Origin: Bacteroidota bacterium
GTDB taxonomy: Bacteria; Bacteroidota; Bacteroidia; Chitinophagales; Chitinophagaceae
Length of the DNA: 64,000 nt
Direction: 5' to 3'
NCBI GenBank assembly: GCA_016868455.1
Contig: VGGV01000009.1
Span: forward strand, 1-64,000
Position numbers and translations under genes: made by a program. Shown one piece after another: positions 26,826-34,046 of this stretch (positions within the stretch are counted from its first letter, which is position 1; each line of letters opens with the position of its first letter). The notes beneath the pieces are model-generated. The model was not told where the DNA came from and did not search any database. It was given only the letters and a program-made list of their open reading frames with translations.

Positions 26826-27905
26826 TCAAACCGGTGCGGTCCTGTTATTATTCCTGACAATATAAAGCACCCATACCAGCGAAAGCAACAGAAGTATTGC
26901 CCCCAGCTGGTGCAGTTGCGCCATCCACTCAAATTCACCCCACTGATTGGGAATAATATTTACACTCTTAAGAACAGAAAGAATACCCAAAACAACTTGC
27001 AGCAACACCAGCAATATCGGCCACCAGCGGGTTTTTCGCAACAGGGACGGGCCATTGGTTTTTAGTAACCGCCAGGTGAGTACAGCCACCAGCACCACAA
27101 GGATATAAGCCAGTCCGCGGTGAATAAAATGAAGGGTGATCCTGTTATCAATAAGATTCAGCAGCCCCTCATCATTTTTCATCATATTGGGCGGCATCAT
27201 ATCGCCGTTTATATCCGGCCAGGTGGGGGCCGATGCCGCAGCTTTATGCCCGGCCATCAGGGCGCCATAAATCAGCTGTATGACCAGAATGGATATAATA
27301 GCCATTGTCAGTTTTCTTGTGTTAGTACTATACCCCCGCTGCTCCTTGGGGACCAACAGTTCCATTGCAAACCAAAATGTATAACATAGCAACCCCAGCG
27401 CTAAAATGAAATGCAGTGCCAGCCGGACGGGTTTTACATAAATCGCATCGCCGGTAAGTCCGCTGGTCACCATGATCCAGCCGACAGCCCCCTGCAAAGC
27501 ACCAAGCAGGAAAAGGATGATCATAGGCTTTACCATAGAAGGCCTGAATCTTTTTTGAAAAAGAAAGATGATAAACGGAACAAGAAATACCACACCAATA
27601 AGCCTGGCCCAAAAACGGTGAAGCCATTCCCAAAAGAAGATGAACTTAAAATCTCTGAGGGTGAAATCAGTATTCAGCAGGTGATACTGGGGTGTTTGTT
27701 TATACTTTGCAAATTCATCTATCCATGTTGCCTCACTCATGGGCGGCAGTGTGCCGGTGATCACATCCCATTCAGTAATGGAAAGACCTGAGCCTGTAAG
27801 CCGGGTGATGCCCCCAAGCAGTATTTGAACAATAATCATTCCCGCACCCACAAGCAGCCAAATGGCGACGGGCCTGGAAGACCGTTGTAACAATACATTT
27901 TCCAT
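26826..27905 (-). CDS. ctaA: heme A synthase (COX15/CtaA)
   Basis: Converts heme O to heme A in the membrane for the aa3-type oxidase encoded at 45-51 kb. The 359-residue protein has eight hydrophobic helices, with heme-ligand histidines in the WEWLHRFWAR and TLHFIHRGLAY segments and the conserved GGITRLTGSGLSITEW opening typical of the COX15 type. I start at the ATG at 27905 (MENVLLQRSS) because the 18 codons before it are outside the family. Unusually for the phylum it lies 20 kb from the rest of the heme/oxidase genes in this window. Confidence 0.92.
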   Translation of the reverse strand: MENVLLQRSSRPVAIWLLVGAGMIIVQILLGGITRLTGSGLSITEWDVITGTLPPMSEATWIDEFAKYKQTPQYHLLNTDFTLRDFKFIFFWEWLHRFWARLIGVVFLVPFIIFLFQKRFRPSMVKPMIILFLLGALQGAVGWIMVTSGLTGDAIYVKPVRLALHFILALGLLCYTFWFAMELLVPKEQRGYSTNTRKLTMAIISILVIQLIYGALMAGHKAAASAPTWPDINGDMMPPNMMKNDEGLLNLIDNRITLHFIHRGLAYILVVLVAVLTWRLLKTNGPSLLRKTRWWPILLVLLQVVLGILSVLKSVNIIPNQWGEFEWMAQLHQLGAILLLLSLVWVLYIVRNNNRTAPV

Positions 27906-27980
27906 TGCGGCAGCAAAGTTAGACCCCGTGTGCCGGAGGAAATAATTTTTGTTCAGCAATATTCATGAAATTGCAGTTGC

Positions 27981-28589
27981 ATGCTGAAATCCTTTCTGCA
28001 GGAAAAGCTTATTGAAGCCGGTTGTGATGAAGCGGGCCGTGGCTGCCTGGCCGGGCCGGTATTTGCTGCAGCCGTTATTTTACCCAGACCATTTTATCAC
28101 CCTTTGCTGAATGATTCCAAACAGGTATCATCGAAAGACAGAAATGAACTCCGGAAGGTGATTGAAAAAGAAGCAATAGCTTTTGCTGTAGCCCATGTTT
28201 CAAACCTGGAGATTGATGCTATTAATATTCTGAAAGCCTCATTTAAAGCTATGCATCTCGCCCTTGATAAACTGGACCAAAAGCCCGGAATGATTTTGGT
28301 GGACGGCAACCGGTTTATTCCCTACAAAAAAATACCGCATCGCTGCATCATTCAGGGCGATGCCGCGTATATGTCCATTGCTGCAGCCAGCATACTGGCA
28401 AAAACCTGCCGTGATGAATACATGATGCAGTTGCATGAGGAATATCCTCAGTACGGATGGCAGCACAACAAAGGCTATGGCACCCCGGGGCACCGGAATG
28501 CCATCAATCAAAACGGATTATGCAAGTATCATCGTAAAAGTTTTCGGATAATTTCGGTTCAGGCATCCTTATTTCAAACAGATGATTGA
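27981..28589 (+). CDS. rnhB: ribonuclease HII
   Basis: Removes RNA from RNA/DNA hybrids and misincorporated ribonucleotides. The 202-residue protein has the catalytic acidic residues D16-E17 (CDEAGRGCLAGP), D108 (LVDGN) and D145 (CRDEYM), with GYGTPGH near the end. Length and motif order are normal for RNase HII. It is divergent from ctaA and stands alone on its strand up to the small gene at 28650. Confidence 0.95.
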   Translation: MLKSFLQEKLIEAGCDEAGRGCLAGPVFAAAVILPRPFYHPLLNDSKQVSSKDRNELRKVIEKEAIAFAVAHVSNLEIDAINILKASFKAMHLALDKLDQKPGMILVDGNRFIPYKKIPHRCIIQGDAAYMSIAAASILAKTCRDEYMMQLHEEYPQYGWQHNKGYGTPGHRNAINQNGLCKYHRKSFRIISVQASLFQTDD

Positions 28590-28649
28590 TCCGCTGATTA
28601 AACCACAAGGACATCATGCCGTCTTATACCTGAGTTAAAATGAACAGTA

Positions 28650-28931
28650 ATGAAAAAGATATTTCCCGTTTTAATCTTCTTTCTGCTGCTCACCGTTGCA
28701 GTTCAGGCACAAAGAGGTCTGCGTCATTACAGAACAAGGGTTGACGGCATAACCAGGTTTGAAAGATGGCAGCTGCAAAGAGATAATCTACAGTTCAGGA
28801 TAGCGCAGCGAAATGCTGAACGGGATGGAGTGGTAACCCCGTTTGAAAGAAGAAAAATCTGCAAACTCAAACAAAAGACCCGGCGTGATGCCTTTCGCTT
28901 CCGTCATAACAGCCGGAACAGGGTTATTTAA
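28650..28931 (+). CDS. small basic secreted protein
   Basis: A 93-residue protein: Sec signal peptide (MKKIFPVLIFFLLLTVAVQAQ) and a highly basic mature part of about 70 residues rich in Arg and Gln, with RNAERDGVVTPFERRKICKLKQK. The D-G-V-V-T-P segment is shared by small periplasmic proteins seen in related genomes, whose role is unknown. A terminator follows at 28979. Confidence 0.6.
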   Translation: MKKIFPVLIFFLLLTVAVQAQRGLRHYRTRVDGITRFERWQLQRDNLQFRIAQRNAERDGVVTPFERRKICKLKQKTRRDAFRFRHNSRNRVI

Positions 28932-28978
28932 AATCAGCACTCATCATATAAAGAAAGAATCCCGTGAAAATGGAAGGT

Positions 28979-29005
28979 ACCGCCGCAAAGGCGGTTTTCT
29001 TTTCC
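28979..29005 (+). terminator. intrinsic terminator
   Basis: ACCGCC (28979-28984), loop GCAAA, GGCGGT (28990-28995), then TTTCTTTTCC. It lies 48 bases after the stop of the basic secreted protein. Confidence 0.75.
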
Positions 29006-29056
29006 ATGTCCTTTCTCCGTTGTCATTTATCCGGCAATTCGTATTTTCACCCCGTT

Positions 29057-29064
29057 TATCTTTG
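29057..29064 (+). promoter_or_regulatory. -7 box upstream of the cupin-8 gene
   Basis: TATCTTTG, followed by C, matches TAnnTTTG and is 19 bases before the ATG at 29084. No clear -33 TTTG is seen at the right distance. Confidence 0.35.
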
Positions 29065-29083
29065 CGAAATCTAACTTTTTGAT

Positions 29084-29971
29084 ATGCAGTTAAAGCCGGT
29101 AGCCACCTTTGACACCATTGAGCCTGAGGTGTTTAAAAAAGAGTTTTATGAACCCGGCGTACCCGTAGTTTTGAAAGGCCTTGCCCGTGAATGGCCCGCC
29201 TTTACCAGGTGGAACTGGGATTATTTTAAACAACTCATCGGTAGCAAAAGGGTCCCGCTTTACCACAATGAGAAAAGCGATGCCTATACCCCAATTAACA
29301 GGGCAGATGATTATAAGACCTTCGGGGAATATGTGGATATGATCAGGAAGGGGTCTGCCGCCTGGCGGATTTTCCTGTTTAATATTTTTGACCATGCCCC
29401 GCAGCTCCTGAACGATTTTACCTGGCCAGAGCATTTAATGAAAGGCTTTGTAAAAAAATACCCGATGCTTTTTACCGGAGGCGCCGGCAGCATCACCCAT
29501 ATGCATTTTGATATTGACCTTTCTCATATTTTCCATACCCAGTTTTGCGGCCGAAAAAAGGTGCTGATGTTTCCTTATAAAGAGCAGCATAAACTGTACC
29601 GCAAACCCTGGGAAGTGCTGAGTCTTGCTGATTTTTCCAACTATTATGTGGGAGGTAAAATTGATTATGAAAAATTCCCGGCTCTGAAATTGGCCGAAGG
29701 TCTTGATTTTACGCTGGAACACGGCGATACCTTATTTATGCCTGCCGGATACTGGCACCATATGGAATACCTGGAAAGCGGCTTTGCCATGAGCCTTCGT
29801 GCCATGCAGCCATCACTAAGCGGCAAATTAAGGGGCATGTGGAATTTATTCGCCATGAGAAATATTGATACCATGATGAAAAAAACGGCGCCCAAATGGT
29901 GGTATGGCAGAAAAGAAAAAAGGGTATTTGCCAATGCAAGCAAAGAAATGAAAAGCACTATGCCGGCTTAA
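29084..29971 (+). CDS. cupin-8/JmjC-type oxygenase
   Basis: A 295-residue Fe(II)/2-oxoglutarate-dependent oxygenase-like protein (cupin-8, JmjC fold). The start EFYEPGVPVVLKGLAREWPA is the family opening; the metal site is H141-x-D143 (HMHFDID) with the distal His in PAGYWHHMEYL near residue 224; FHTQFCGRKKVLMFPY lies between. Such proteins hydroxylate side chains of proteins or small molecules; the target is unknown. Nothing in the neighbourhood suggests one. Confidence 0.85.
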   Translation: MQLKPVATFDTIEPEVFKKEFYEPGVPVVLKGLAREWPAFTRWNWDYFKQLIGSKRVPLYHNEKSDAYTPINRADDYKTFGEYVDMIRKGSAAWRIFLFNIFDHAPQLLNDFTWPEHLMKGFVKKYPMLFTGGAGSITHMHFDIDLSHIFHTQFCGRKKVLMFPYKEQHKLYRKPWEVLSLADFSNYYVGGKIDYEKFPALKLAEGLDFTLEHGDTLFMPAGYWHHMEYLESGFAMSLRAMQPSLSGKLRGMWNLFAMRNIDTMMKKTAPKWWYGRKEKRVFANASKEMKSTMPA

Positions 29972-29972
29972 G

Positions 29973-30383
29973 TTACATTCCCAACTCCTTCACCGGATCC
30001 CAAAATAATTTTTCGAAATCCACCACCTTATCATCTTTCACTTTTATTCCTTCTTTCAGGAGCAATTTTTCCATACTGCCGGGCGGAGAAAAATGATGCT
30101 TGCCTGATAAGATACCCAACCGGTTAACTACCCGGTGGGCAGGCACTTTTGGTTTTATCCTCCCGGCGCCATTCATGGCCCAGCCTACCATGCGGGCTGA
30201 AAGCCTGGTGCCGATACATGCGGCAATAGCCCCATAAGAAGTAACCCTCCCTCTCGGTATTTGCCGGGCCACTTCATATACCAGTTCAAAAAAACTTTCC
30301 TCCCGGGCGCCCGATGGCTTTACTGACCTTAGTTTTTCAGATGACTTTACGCCGGAACGGCGTACAGGTTTTTTTACGGGCAT
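29973..30383 (-). CDS. alkyltransferase-like (ATL) DNA-binding protein
   Basis: A 136-residue protein with the C-terminal MGMT/Ada fold: IPRGRVTSYGAIAACIG (helix-turn-helix), RMVGWAMNGAG (arginine finger region) and VPAHRVVNRLG. In O6-alkylguanine transferases the last motif is PCHRV with the alkyl-accepting Cys; here Cys is replaced by Ala (PAHR). This is the mark of alkyltransferase-like proteins, which bind alkylated guanine and pass it to nucleotide excision repair. A basic Lys/Arg/Ser tail of about 25 residues precedes the domain. It is the last gene of a minus group with DUF5522 and trmB. Confidence 0.85.
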   Translation of the reverse strand: MPVKKPVRRSGVKSSEKLRSVKPSGAREESFFELVYEVARQIPRGRVTSYGAIAACIGTRLSARMVGWAMNGAGRIKPKVPAHRVVNRLGILSGKHHFSPPGSMEKLLLKEGIKVKDDKVVDFEKLFWDPVKELGM

Positions 30384-30398
30384 GTCGTGAAGATACGT

Positions 30399-30587
30399 CT
30401 AATCCGTTTTTTTCTTTCCGGCAAGCAGTTCAGATTTTTTGGGTTCAGGAACATTGTCATACCGGTAGGGGCAGTGCAGGCACCCGTTGCCACAACAATA
30501 CCCCTTTTCGAGGTGATATTTTTCTGTAAGCACCACGTAGCCGTCTTCATTAATATAATAATGATGCCCTTCAATCAGCCCGTTCAT
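30399..30587 (-). CDS. DUF5522 cysteine-rich small protein
   Basis: A 62-residue protein with the family core LTEKYHLEKGYCCGNGCLHCPYRYDN: four cysteines in CC-x3-C-x2-C, probably a zinc or iron-sulfur site. Function unknown. Its start overlaps the end of trmB by 17 bases, so the two are translationally coupled, which hints at an RNA-related or housekeeping role without proving it. Confidence 0.8.
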   Translation of the reverse strand: MNGLIEGHHYYINEDGYVVLTEKYHLEKGYCCGNGCLHCPYRYDNVPEPKKSELLAGKKKTD

Positions 30588-31281
30588 ATTCTTTCAGTTT
30601 TTCTTTGAGCAGCAGGTCTTTTTCTTTACTGCCAAGATCCTGCGGCAGCGAGAAACATACATAATGAATCCTGTTGCTGCCGGCGATATCCAGCGATTCA
30701 TAATGGGTTTTTATTTTGAGTTCTTCCCGCACGGATGTTTCTGCAAGAACATTATCCTTTTCGGTATGCAGCAGGCAATCATACATTTTGATTACAGTTT
30801 TGGTAAACCGAAACAGATGGGGACTGTCCGTTTTCAGGTGTATTAAACCACCGGGAGCAAGAAATGGTTGATAGAGCCGCAAAAATTTTGGATGCGTCAG
30901 CCGTTTTTTAGCTTTGGAAAGCCGGAGTTGCGGGTCTGGAAACGTAATCCAAATTTCAGCTACTTCGCCGGGGGCAAAATAGTTTGCCACCTGGTCTATT
31001 TGCGTTCTTAGAAAAGCCACATTCTCCAGTTTTTCCTGCAAAGCTTTTTTGGCTCCTACCCAGATGCGGTTGCCTTTCAGGTCTACCCCGATAAAATTTC
31101 TGTCGGCATACATTCGGCCGAGCCCAACGGCATATTCACCTTTGCCGCAGGCCAGTTCAAGTGTTATGGGATTGTTGTTGTGAAAAAAACCATTCCACTT
31201 TCCCGCCATTCCTTGTGGGAACTGCAGCACATTGGGAAATGTTTTGATCTCTGCGAAGCGTTGTAGTTTTTTTTGTCCCAT
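30571..31281 (-). CDS. trmB: tRNA (guanine-N7-)-methyltransferase
   Basis: Methylates G46 in the variable loop of tRNAs using S-adenosylmethionine. The 236-residue Rossmann-fold enzyme has ELACGKGEYAVGL (SAM-binding), FIGVDLKGNRIWVGAKKA, the substrate motif WITFPDPQ and KKRLTHPKFL, all typical of TrmB. The start MGQKKLQRFAEIKTF is the usual one in related species. It is the first gene of the trmB / DUF5522 / ATL group. Confidence 0.94.
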   Translation of the reverse strand: MGQKKLQRFAEIKTFPNVLQFPQGMAGKWNGFFHNNNPITLELACGKGEYAVGLGRMYADRNFIGVDLKGNRIWVGAKKALQEKLENVAFLRTQIDQVANYFAPGEVAEIWITFPDPQLRLSKAKKRLTHPKFLRLYQPFLAPGGLIHLKTDSPHLFRFTKTVIKMYDCLLHTEKDNVLAETSVREELKIKTHYESLDIAGSNRIHYVCFSLPQDLGSKEKDLLLKEKLKEYERAD

Positions 31282-31542
31282 GGGCCCGCAAAGATAACAA
31301 TAGCCTTGACGGTGTTGCCGGATGCTTTGATATCACATTCATCTTTTTTAACGGGCTTGCCTGATTCGGCCTGCAGGTTTTTTACAGTTTGGCCTGGTGC
31401 ATATGCTTGCTGTACAAAAGCAGCAGTTGCTGCAGTCATAGAAATTTTTTCATTTGTGCAGATTTTGATAAAACAAATTCAACAGCAAAAAAGGCTTTAG
31501 AATATCTTAGGAAAATGGGCTTTGTGAGACAAAAAGTGAATG
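31282..31542. other. interval upstream of trmB without a sure gene
   Basis: A minus-strand frame (starting 31439, running into trmB) would code for about 55 residues with a signal-like start if one A were added to the A6 run at 31445-31450 (MKKIS). It matches no family and is not called. The right end joins the terminator of the candidate RNA. Confidence 0.3.
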
Positions 31543-31577
31543 TAAATAAAAAGCCTTCCTGATTTTTCAGAAAGGCT
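31543..31577 (-). terminator. terminator of the candidate RNA
   Basis: AGCCTTCCTGA (31552-31562) pairs with TCAGAAAGGCT (31567-31577) with one G-T pair and a four-base loop. On the minus strand it is followed by TTTTTATTT. Confidence 0.8.
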
Positions 31578-31682
31578 CTGTTATGCTGTAGGGGGAGGGT
31601 TCGAACCTCCACGGAGCAGTTAGCCGCTGCACAAATTAGAAGAGAGAGTTACTCTCAGCCTACTGGTGGTCAACCCCAGTCG

Positions 31683-31700
31683 GTCCGCCCGTCGGCGGAT
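31683..31700. repeat. GTCCGCC-N4-GGCGGAT palindrome
   Basis: GTCCGCC, CGTC, GGCGGAT. The same two arms with a different core (AGCT) occur at 42313-42330 inside the AhpD-like gene. It forms one of the hairpins of the candidate RNA. Confidence 0.75.
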
Positions 31701-31754
31701 CGGCGTTATGCAGTGTTTATCCTGTGATCTCCACCCCCGAGACAAGGGGGCATG

Positions 31755-31805
31755 TCTGCCAGGCTTGCCCACCGAATTCTCGTTTGAAACGAGACGAAGG
31801 CGGGC
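31755..31805. repeat. long palindromic repeat inside the candidate RNA
   Basis: GCTTGCCCACCGAA (31763-31776) opens an imperfect hairpin closed by GAAGGCGGGC (31796-31805), with CTCGTTTGAAACGAG at the tip. The opening sequence matches, with one difference, the element in the lysS leader (1671-1684, minus strand). TCTGCCAGGC precedes it. Confidence 0.6.
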
Positions 31806-31880
31806 TTATGCCATTTCATCACCCCACATTATTGAAAAAACTTGTTTTAGCCATCCCGGCTTGAATCATGATTGATAGAA

Positions 31881-31913
31881 CAAATATAGACTTAATGGTA
31901 TTTTCTTTCCAAA
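31881..31913 (-). promoter_or_regulatory. promoter of the candidate RNA
   Basis: On the minus strand TTTG (31913-31910) is followed after 21 bases by TATATTTG (31888-31881), a full consensus match. Transcription would begin near 31875, about 47 bases before the acceptor-like stem. The region between this and the lrp start is strongly A/T-rich and divergent. Confidence 0.6.
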
Positions 31914-31996
31914 TTTTCTAATAAAAATTTTATAACTATTAAATTTATCTAATTATTTTTGGATATATTAGAAAATATTCAAAAATCTATGTTCAA

Positions 31997-32464
31997 ATGG
32001 CAGTAAAATTGAATCTTGACAAACTTGACCTGCAGATTATTCAGCACATGGTAGACAGCGGCGATGTATCGTATGCTGATTTGGGTAAAAAATTATTTGT
32101 TTCCGGTGGTACCGTGCATGTGCGGATAAAAAAAATGCAGGATGCCGGCATCGTAAAGGGGTATAAACTGAATGTGGACTTTAAAAAAATGGGCTACGAT
32201 GTAATTGCCTTCATCGGTATCTATCTTGAAAAAAGTTCGTTGTATGATTCAGTTGCCAAAGAACTGCAGAAGATTAAAGAAATAGTACGATTAAATTATA
32301 CAACGGGCAATTACAGCATTTTTGCAGAAATAGTTTGCAAGGATATTACGCAACTCAGGCATGTGCTGCACGATGACCTGCAAAAAATAAAAGGCATTGA
32401 ACGTACGGAAACCTTTATTTCGCTGGAAGAAAGCCTGAACAGGCCGGTAAATGTATTTGGATAG
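31997..32464 (+). CDS. Lrp/AsnC-family transcription regulator
   Basis: A 155-residue regulator with an N-terminal winged helix-turn-helix (LDKLDLQIIQHMVDSGDVSYADLGKKLFVSGGTVHVRIKKMQDAGIVKGY) and a C-terminal RAM ligand-binding domain (AFIGIYLEKSSLYDSVAKEL ... GNYSIFAEIVCKD). The family controls amino-acid metabolism in response to small effectors. No operator can be named, but the A/T-rich 120 bases upstream, shared with the divergent RNA promoter, is the natural place for one. The gene is followed after 46 bases by a lipoprotein gene. Confidence 0.88.
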   Translation: MAVKLNLDKLDLQIIQHMVDSGDVSYADLGKKLFVSGGTVHVRIKKMQDAGIVKGYKLNVDFKKMGYDVIAFIGIYLEKSSLYDSVAKELQKIKEIVRLNYTTGNYSIFAEIVCKDITQLRHVLHDDLQKIKGIERTETFISLEESLNRPVNVFG

Positions 32465-32510
32465 ACGACGGATAATTGCTAATTTAAGGCCTTCAAATAT
32501 TGCAGTAATT

Positions 32511-32930
32511 ATGAAATCTGTTCAGAGAATGCTGGCTTTGATTTTTGTATGCTCACTGCTTATTTCGTCTGGTTGTAAAAAAAGCGGCGGTGGCGGAGGA
32601 GGAGGAGGAAACAATGAAGCTAACCTGGCTGTAACCACTAACCCCCCATCCGGATCGGTACAGGCCCCTTCGCTCGGGCCATTTGATCTTACTGTAACCA
32701 TTACATCGGCCATGCCTCCCGGAGGGGTTAAAATTGAGGTAACTGCAAAAAGAGAAGACAATGGTACGCAGTTCTACAGCCAAACCATTAATAATACCTT
32801 TTCTGTCACCAGCAATTTTACGATTACAGGTACCCCGCAAACGGTGGTATGCGTGGTTGATATAAAAGTTACCTCCAACAGCAAGCCCACCAATATATGG
32901 AGGGGCAGCTACCGGTATTCCAAAAAATAA
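32511..32930 (+). CDS. lipoprotein of unknown function
   Basis: The ATG at 32511 gives a 139-residue protein with a lipoprotein signal (MLALIFVCSLLISSGCKK, Cys lipidated), then eight glycines in a row as a flexible linker, and a beta-sandwich-like domain of about 100 residues (LTVTITSAMPPGGVKIEVTAKRED ... WRGSYRYSKK). The 20 codons upstream of that ATG in the same frame overlap the end of the lrp gene and are not used. No family is recognised; surface or periplasmic location is likely. Confidence 0.7.
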   Translation: MKSVQRMLALIFVCSLLISSGCKKSGGGGGGGGNNEANLAVTTNPPSGSVQAPSLGPFDLTVTITSAMPPGGVKIEVTAKREDNGTQFYSQTINNTFSVTSNFTITGTPQTVVCVVDIKVTSNSKPTNIWRGSYRYSKK

Positions 32931-32936
32931 AGTGGA

Positions 32937-34013
32937 TTATCTCACATTCAAAGCATCTCTCAGCCCGTTTCCCAGCAGGTTAAAAGCCAGCACCAGCAGC
33001 ATAATGGCAAAACCAGGCGCCAGGGCCAGCATAGGATTTTGAGTGATGATAAAATTGTAATTCTCTTTTATCATTAATCCCCAGCTTGGTTGCGGCGGCT
33101 GCACACCCACCCCAAGAAAACTCAAACCTGCTTCTATAACTATTGCCGAAGCAAAATTGGATGCTGCTATTACCATCACCGGTCCCATTATATTGGGCCA
33201 TATATGCAGGGTGATTGTTCTGATTCCGGAAAAACCCAATGCCCTTGTAGCTTCTATGTATTCCAGTTCTCTTACCGCAAGTACCTGCCCTCTCACCAGT
33301 CTTGCAACATTAACCCACATGGATAATCCAATAGCAATAAACACCTGCCAGAATCCTTTCCCTAATGCCAGCGTAATGGCGAAAACAAGCAGCAAAGTTG
33401 GAATGCTCCAGATAATATTGATGAACCACATAATAACATCATCCGTTCTGCCGCGGTAGTAACCGGCAAGTGAGCCAAGCATCAGGCCTATACTCAGTGA
33501 AATAACAACGGTTATCAGCCCAACACTCAGGCTCACCCTTGTCCCCACAATGATTCGGCTCAGTATATCCCGGCCATATTTATCAGTTCCCAGTAAAAAT
33601 TGTTTTGTAACCACCGGCTCTGCAGCAGTTAGTGAAAGGTGCCAGGCTTTTCGTTCAGTAACACCTTCATCTATGAATTGCTGAACGATAATACTATCCC
33701 CTTGTTTTTGAAACTCATTTATCGGGATATAATAATAAGCATCCTCCCTTCCTGAAATCATCTGTTGCAATAAGCCGGGAGCTGTTACCTCTTTTTCTTT
33801 TTTAACCTTCAGAAATTGTTTTGTGAAGCCCGGCTTGTTGCCCCCGGTTTCAAGTATAATGCGGTTGGCAAAGGGTGAGGGGTCGGGGGCAATAAAATAG
33901 GCAAGCACCGCTACAAGCACAGCCAGTGTAATGACGACAAGGCCAAACACAGCGCCTTTATTTTTCTTCAATCTCCGCCATGCTGCCTGCCAATATGAGG
34001 AAGCGTTGCCCAT
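32937..34013 (-). CDS. ABC transporter permease (DppC/OppC type)
   Basis: A 358-residue inner-membrane permease of the peptide/nickel ABC transporter group. It has a short N-terminal OppC-like segment with one helix, an extra periplasmic domain of about 90 residues (GFTKQFLKVKKEKE to VTKQFLLG), the TDKYGRDILSRIIVGTRVSLSVG signature and five more helices with the ATPase-contact loop EYIEATRALGFSG. The permease partner, ATPase and binding protein are not adjacent, which is usual for single-gene copies in Bacteroidota. The substrate is therefore not known. Confidence 0.88.
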   Translation of the reverse strand: MGNASSYWQAAWRRLKKNKGAVFGLVVITLAVLVAVLAYFIAPDPSPFANRIILETGGNKPGFTKQFLKVKKEKEVTAPGLLQQMISGREDAYYYIPINEFQKQGDSIIVQQFIDEGVTERKAWHLSLTAAEPVVTKQFLLGTDKYGRDILSRIIVGTRVSLSVGLITVVISLSIGLMLGSLAGYYRGRTDDVIMWFINIIWSIPTLLLVFAITLALGKGFWQVFIAIGLSMWVNVARLVRGQVLAVRELEYIEATRALGFSGIRTITLHIWPNIMGPVMVIAASNFASAIVIEAGLSFLGVGVQPPQPSWGLMIKENYNFIITQNPMLALAPGFAIMLLVLAFNLLGNGLRDALNVR

Positions 34014-34046
34014 GCAGGGAAGTTAAGCTGAAAAGCGGAAATGCGT

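Larger units (their letters stand above)
31587..31875 (-). ncRNA. candidate structured RNA with tRNA-like end
   Basis: No protein frame is plausible here. On the minus strand the 3' end reads as a tRNA T-arm, GGAGG-TTCGAAC-CCTCC (31610-31594), followed by CCCTACA (31593-31587). Its partner TGTGGGG lies 229 bases upstream (31828-31822), giving a 7-bp acceptor-like stem with one G-U pair. Between them are several hairpins (31762-31804, 31741-31755, 31683-31700, 31662-31680, 31615-31629). The unit is bounded by a full promoter (31881-31913) and a strong terminator (31543-31577). A divergent tmRNA is the obvious candidate, but I find no GGATTCGAC-like 5' segment and no tag frame ending in alanines, and no CCA is encoded. 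RNase P and 6S RNA do not fit either. The identity is open. Confidence 0.5.

Noticed and set aside
31282-31450. possible small secreted protein upstream of trmB (MKKIS- start if one A is added)
   Set aside because: Needs a frameshift, has no recognised family and runs into trmB; kept only as a note in the interval entry.
31776-31796. UCA anticodon-like loop (TCTCG-TTTCAAA-CGAGA) in the candidate RNA, which could read the TGA in the GT2 gene
   Set aside because: The stem-loop is the tip of a dispersed palindromic repeat and the surrounding sequence does not make a tRNA body; no support for a suppressor or selenocysteine tRNA.
31587-31828. firm call of tmRNA (ssrA)
   Set aside because: No tag reading frame ending in alanines, no conserved 5' GGATTCGAC-like segment, and the acceptor lacks G3-U70 at the standard position.
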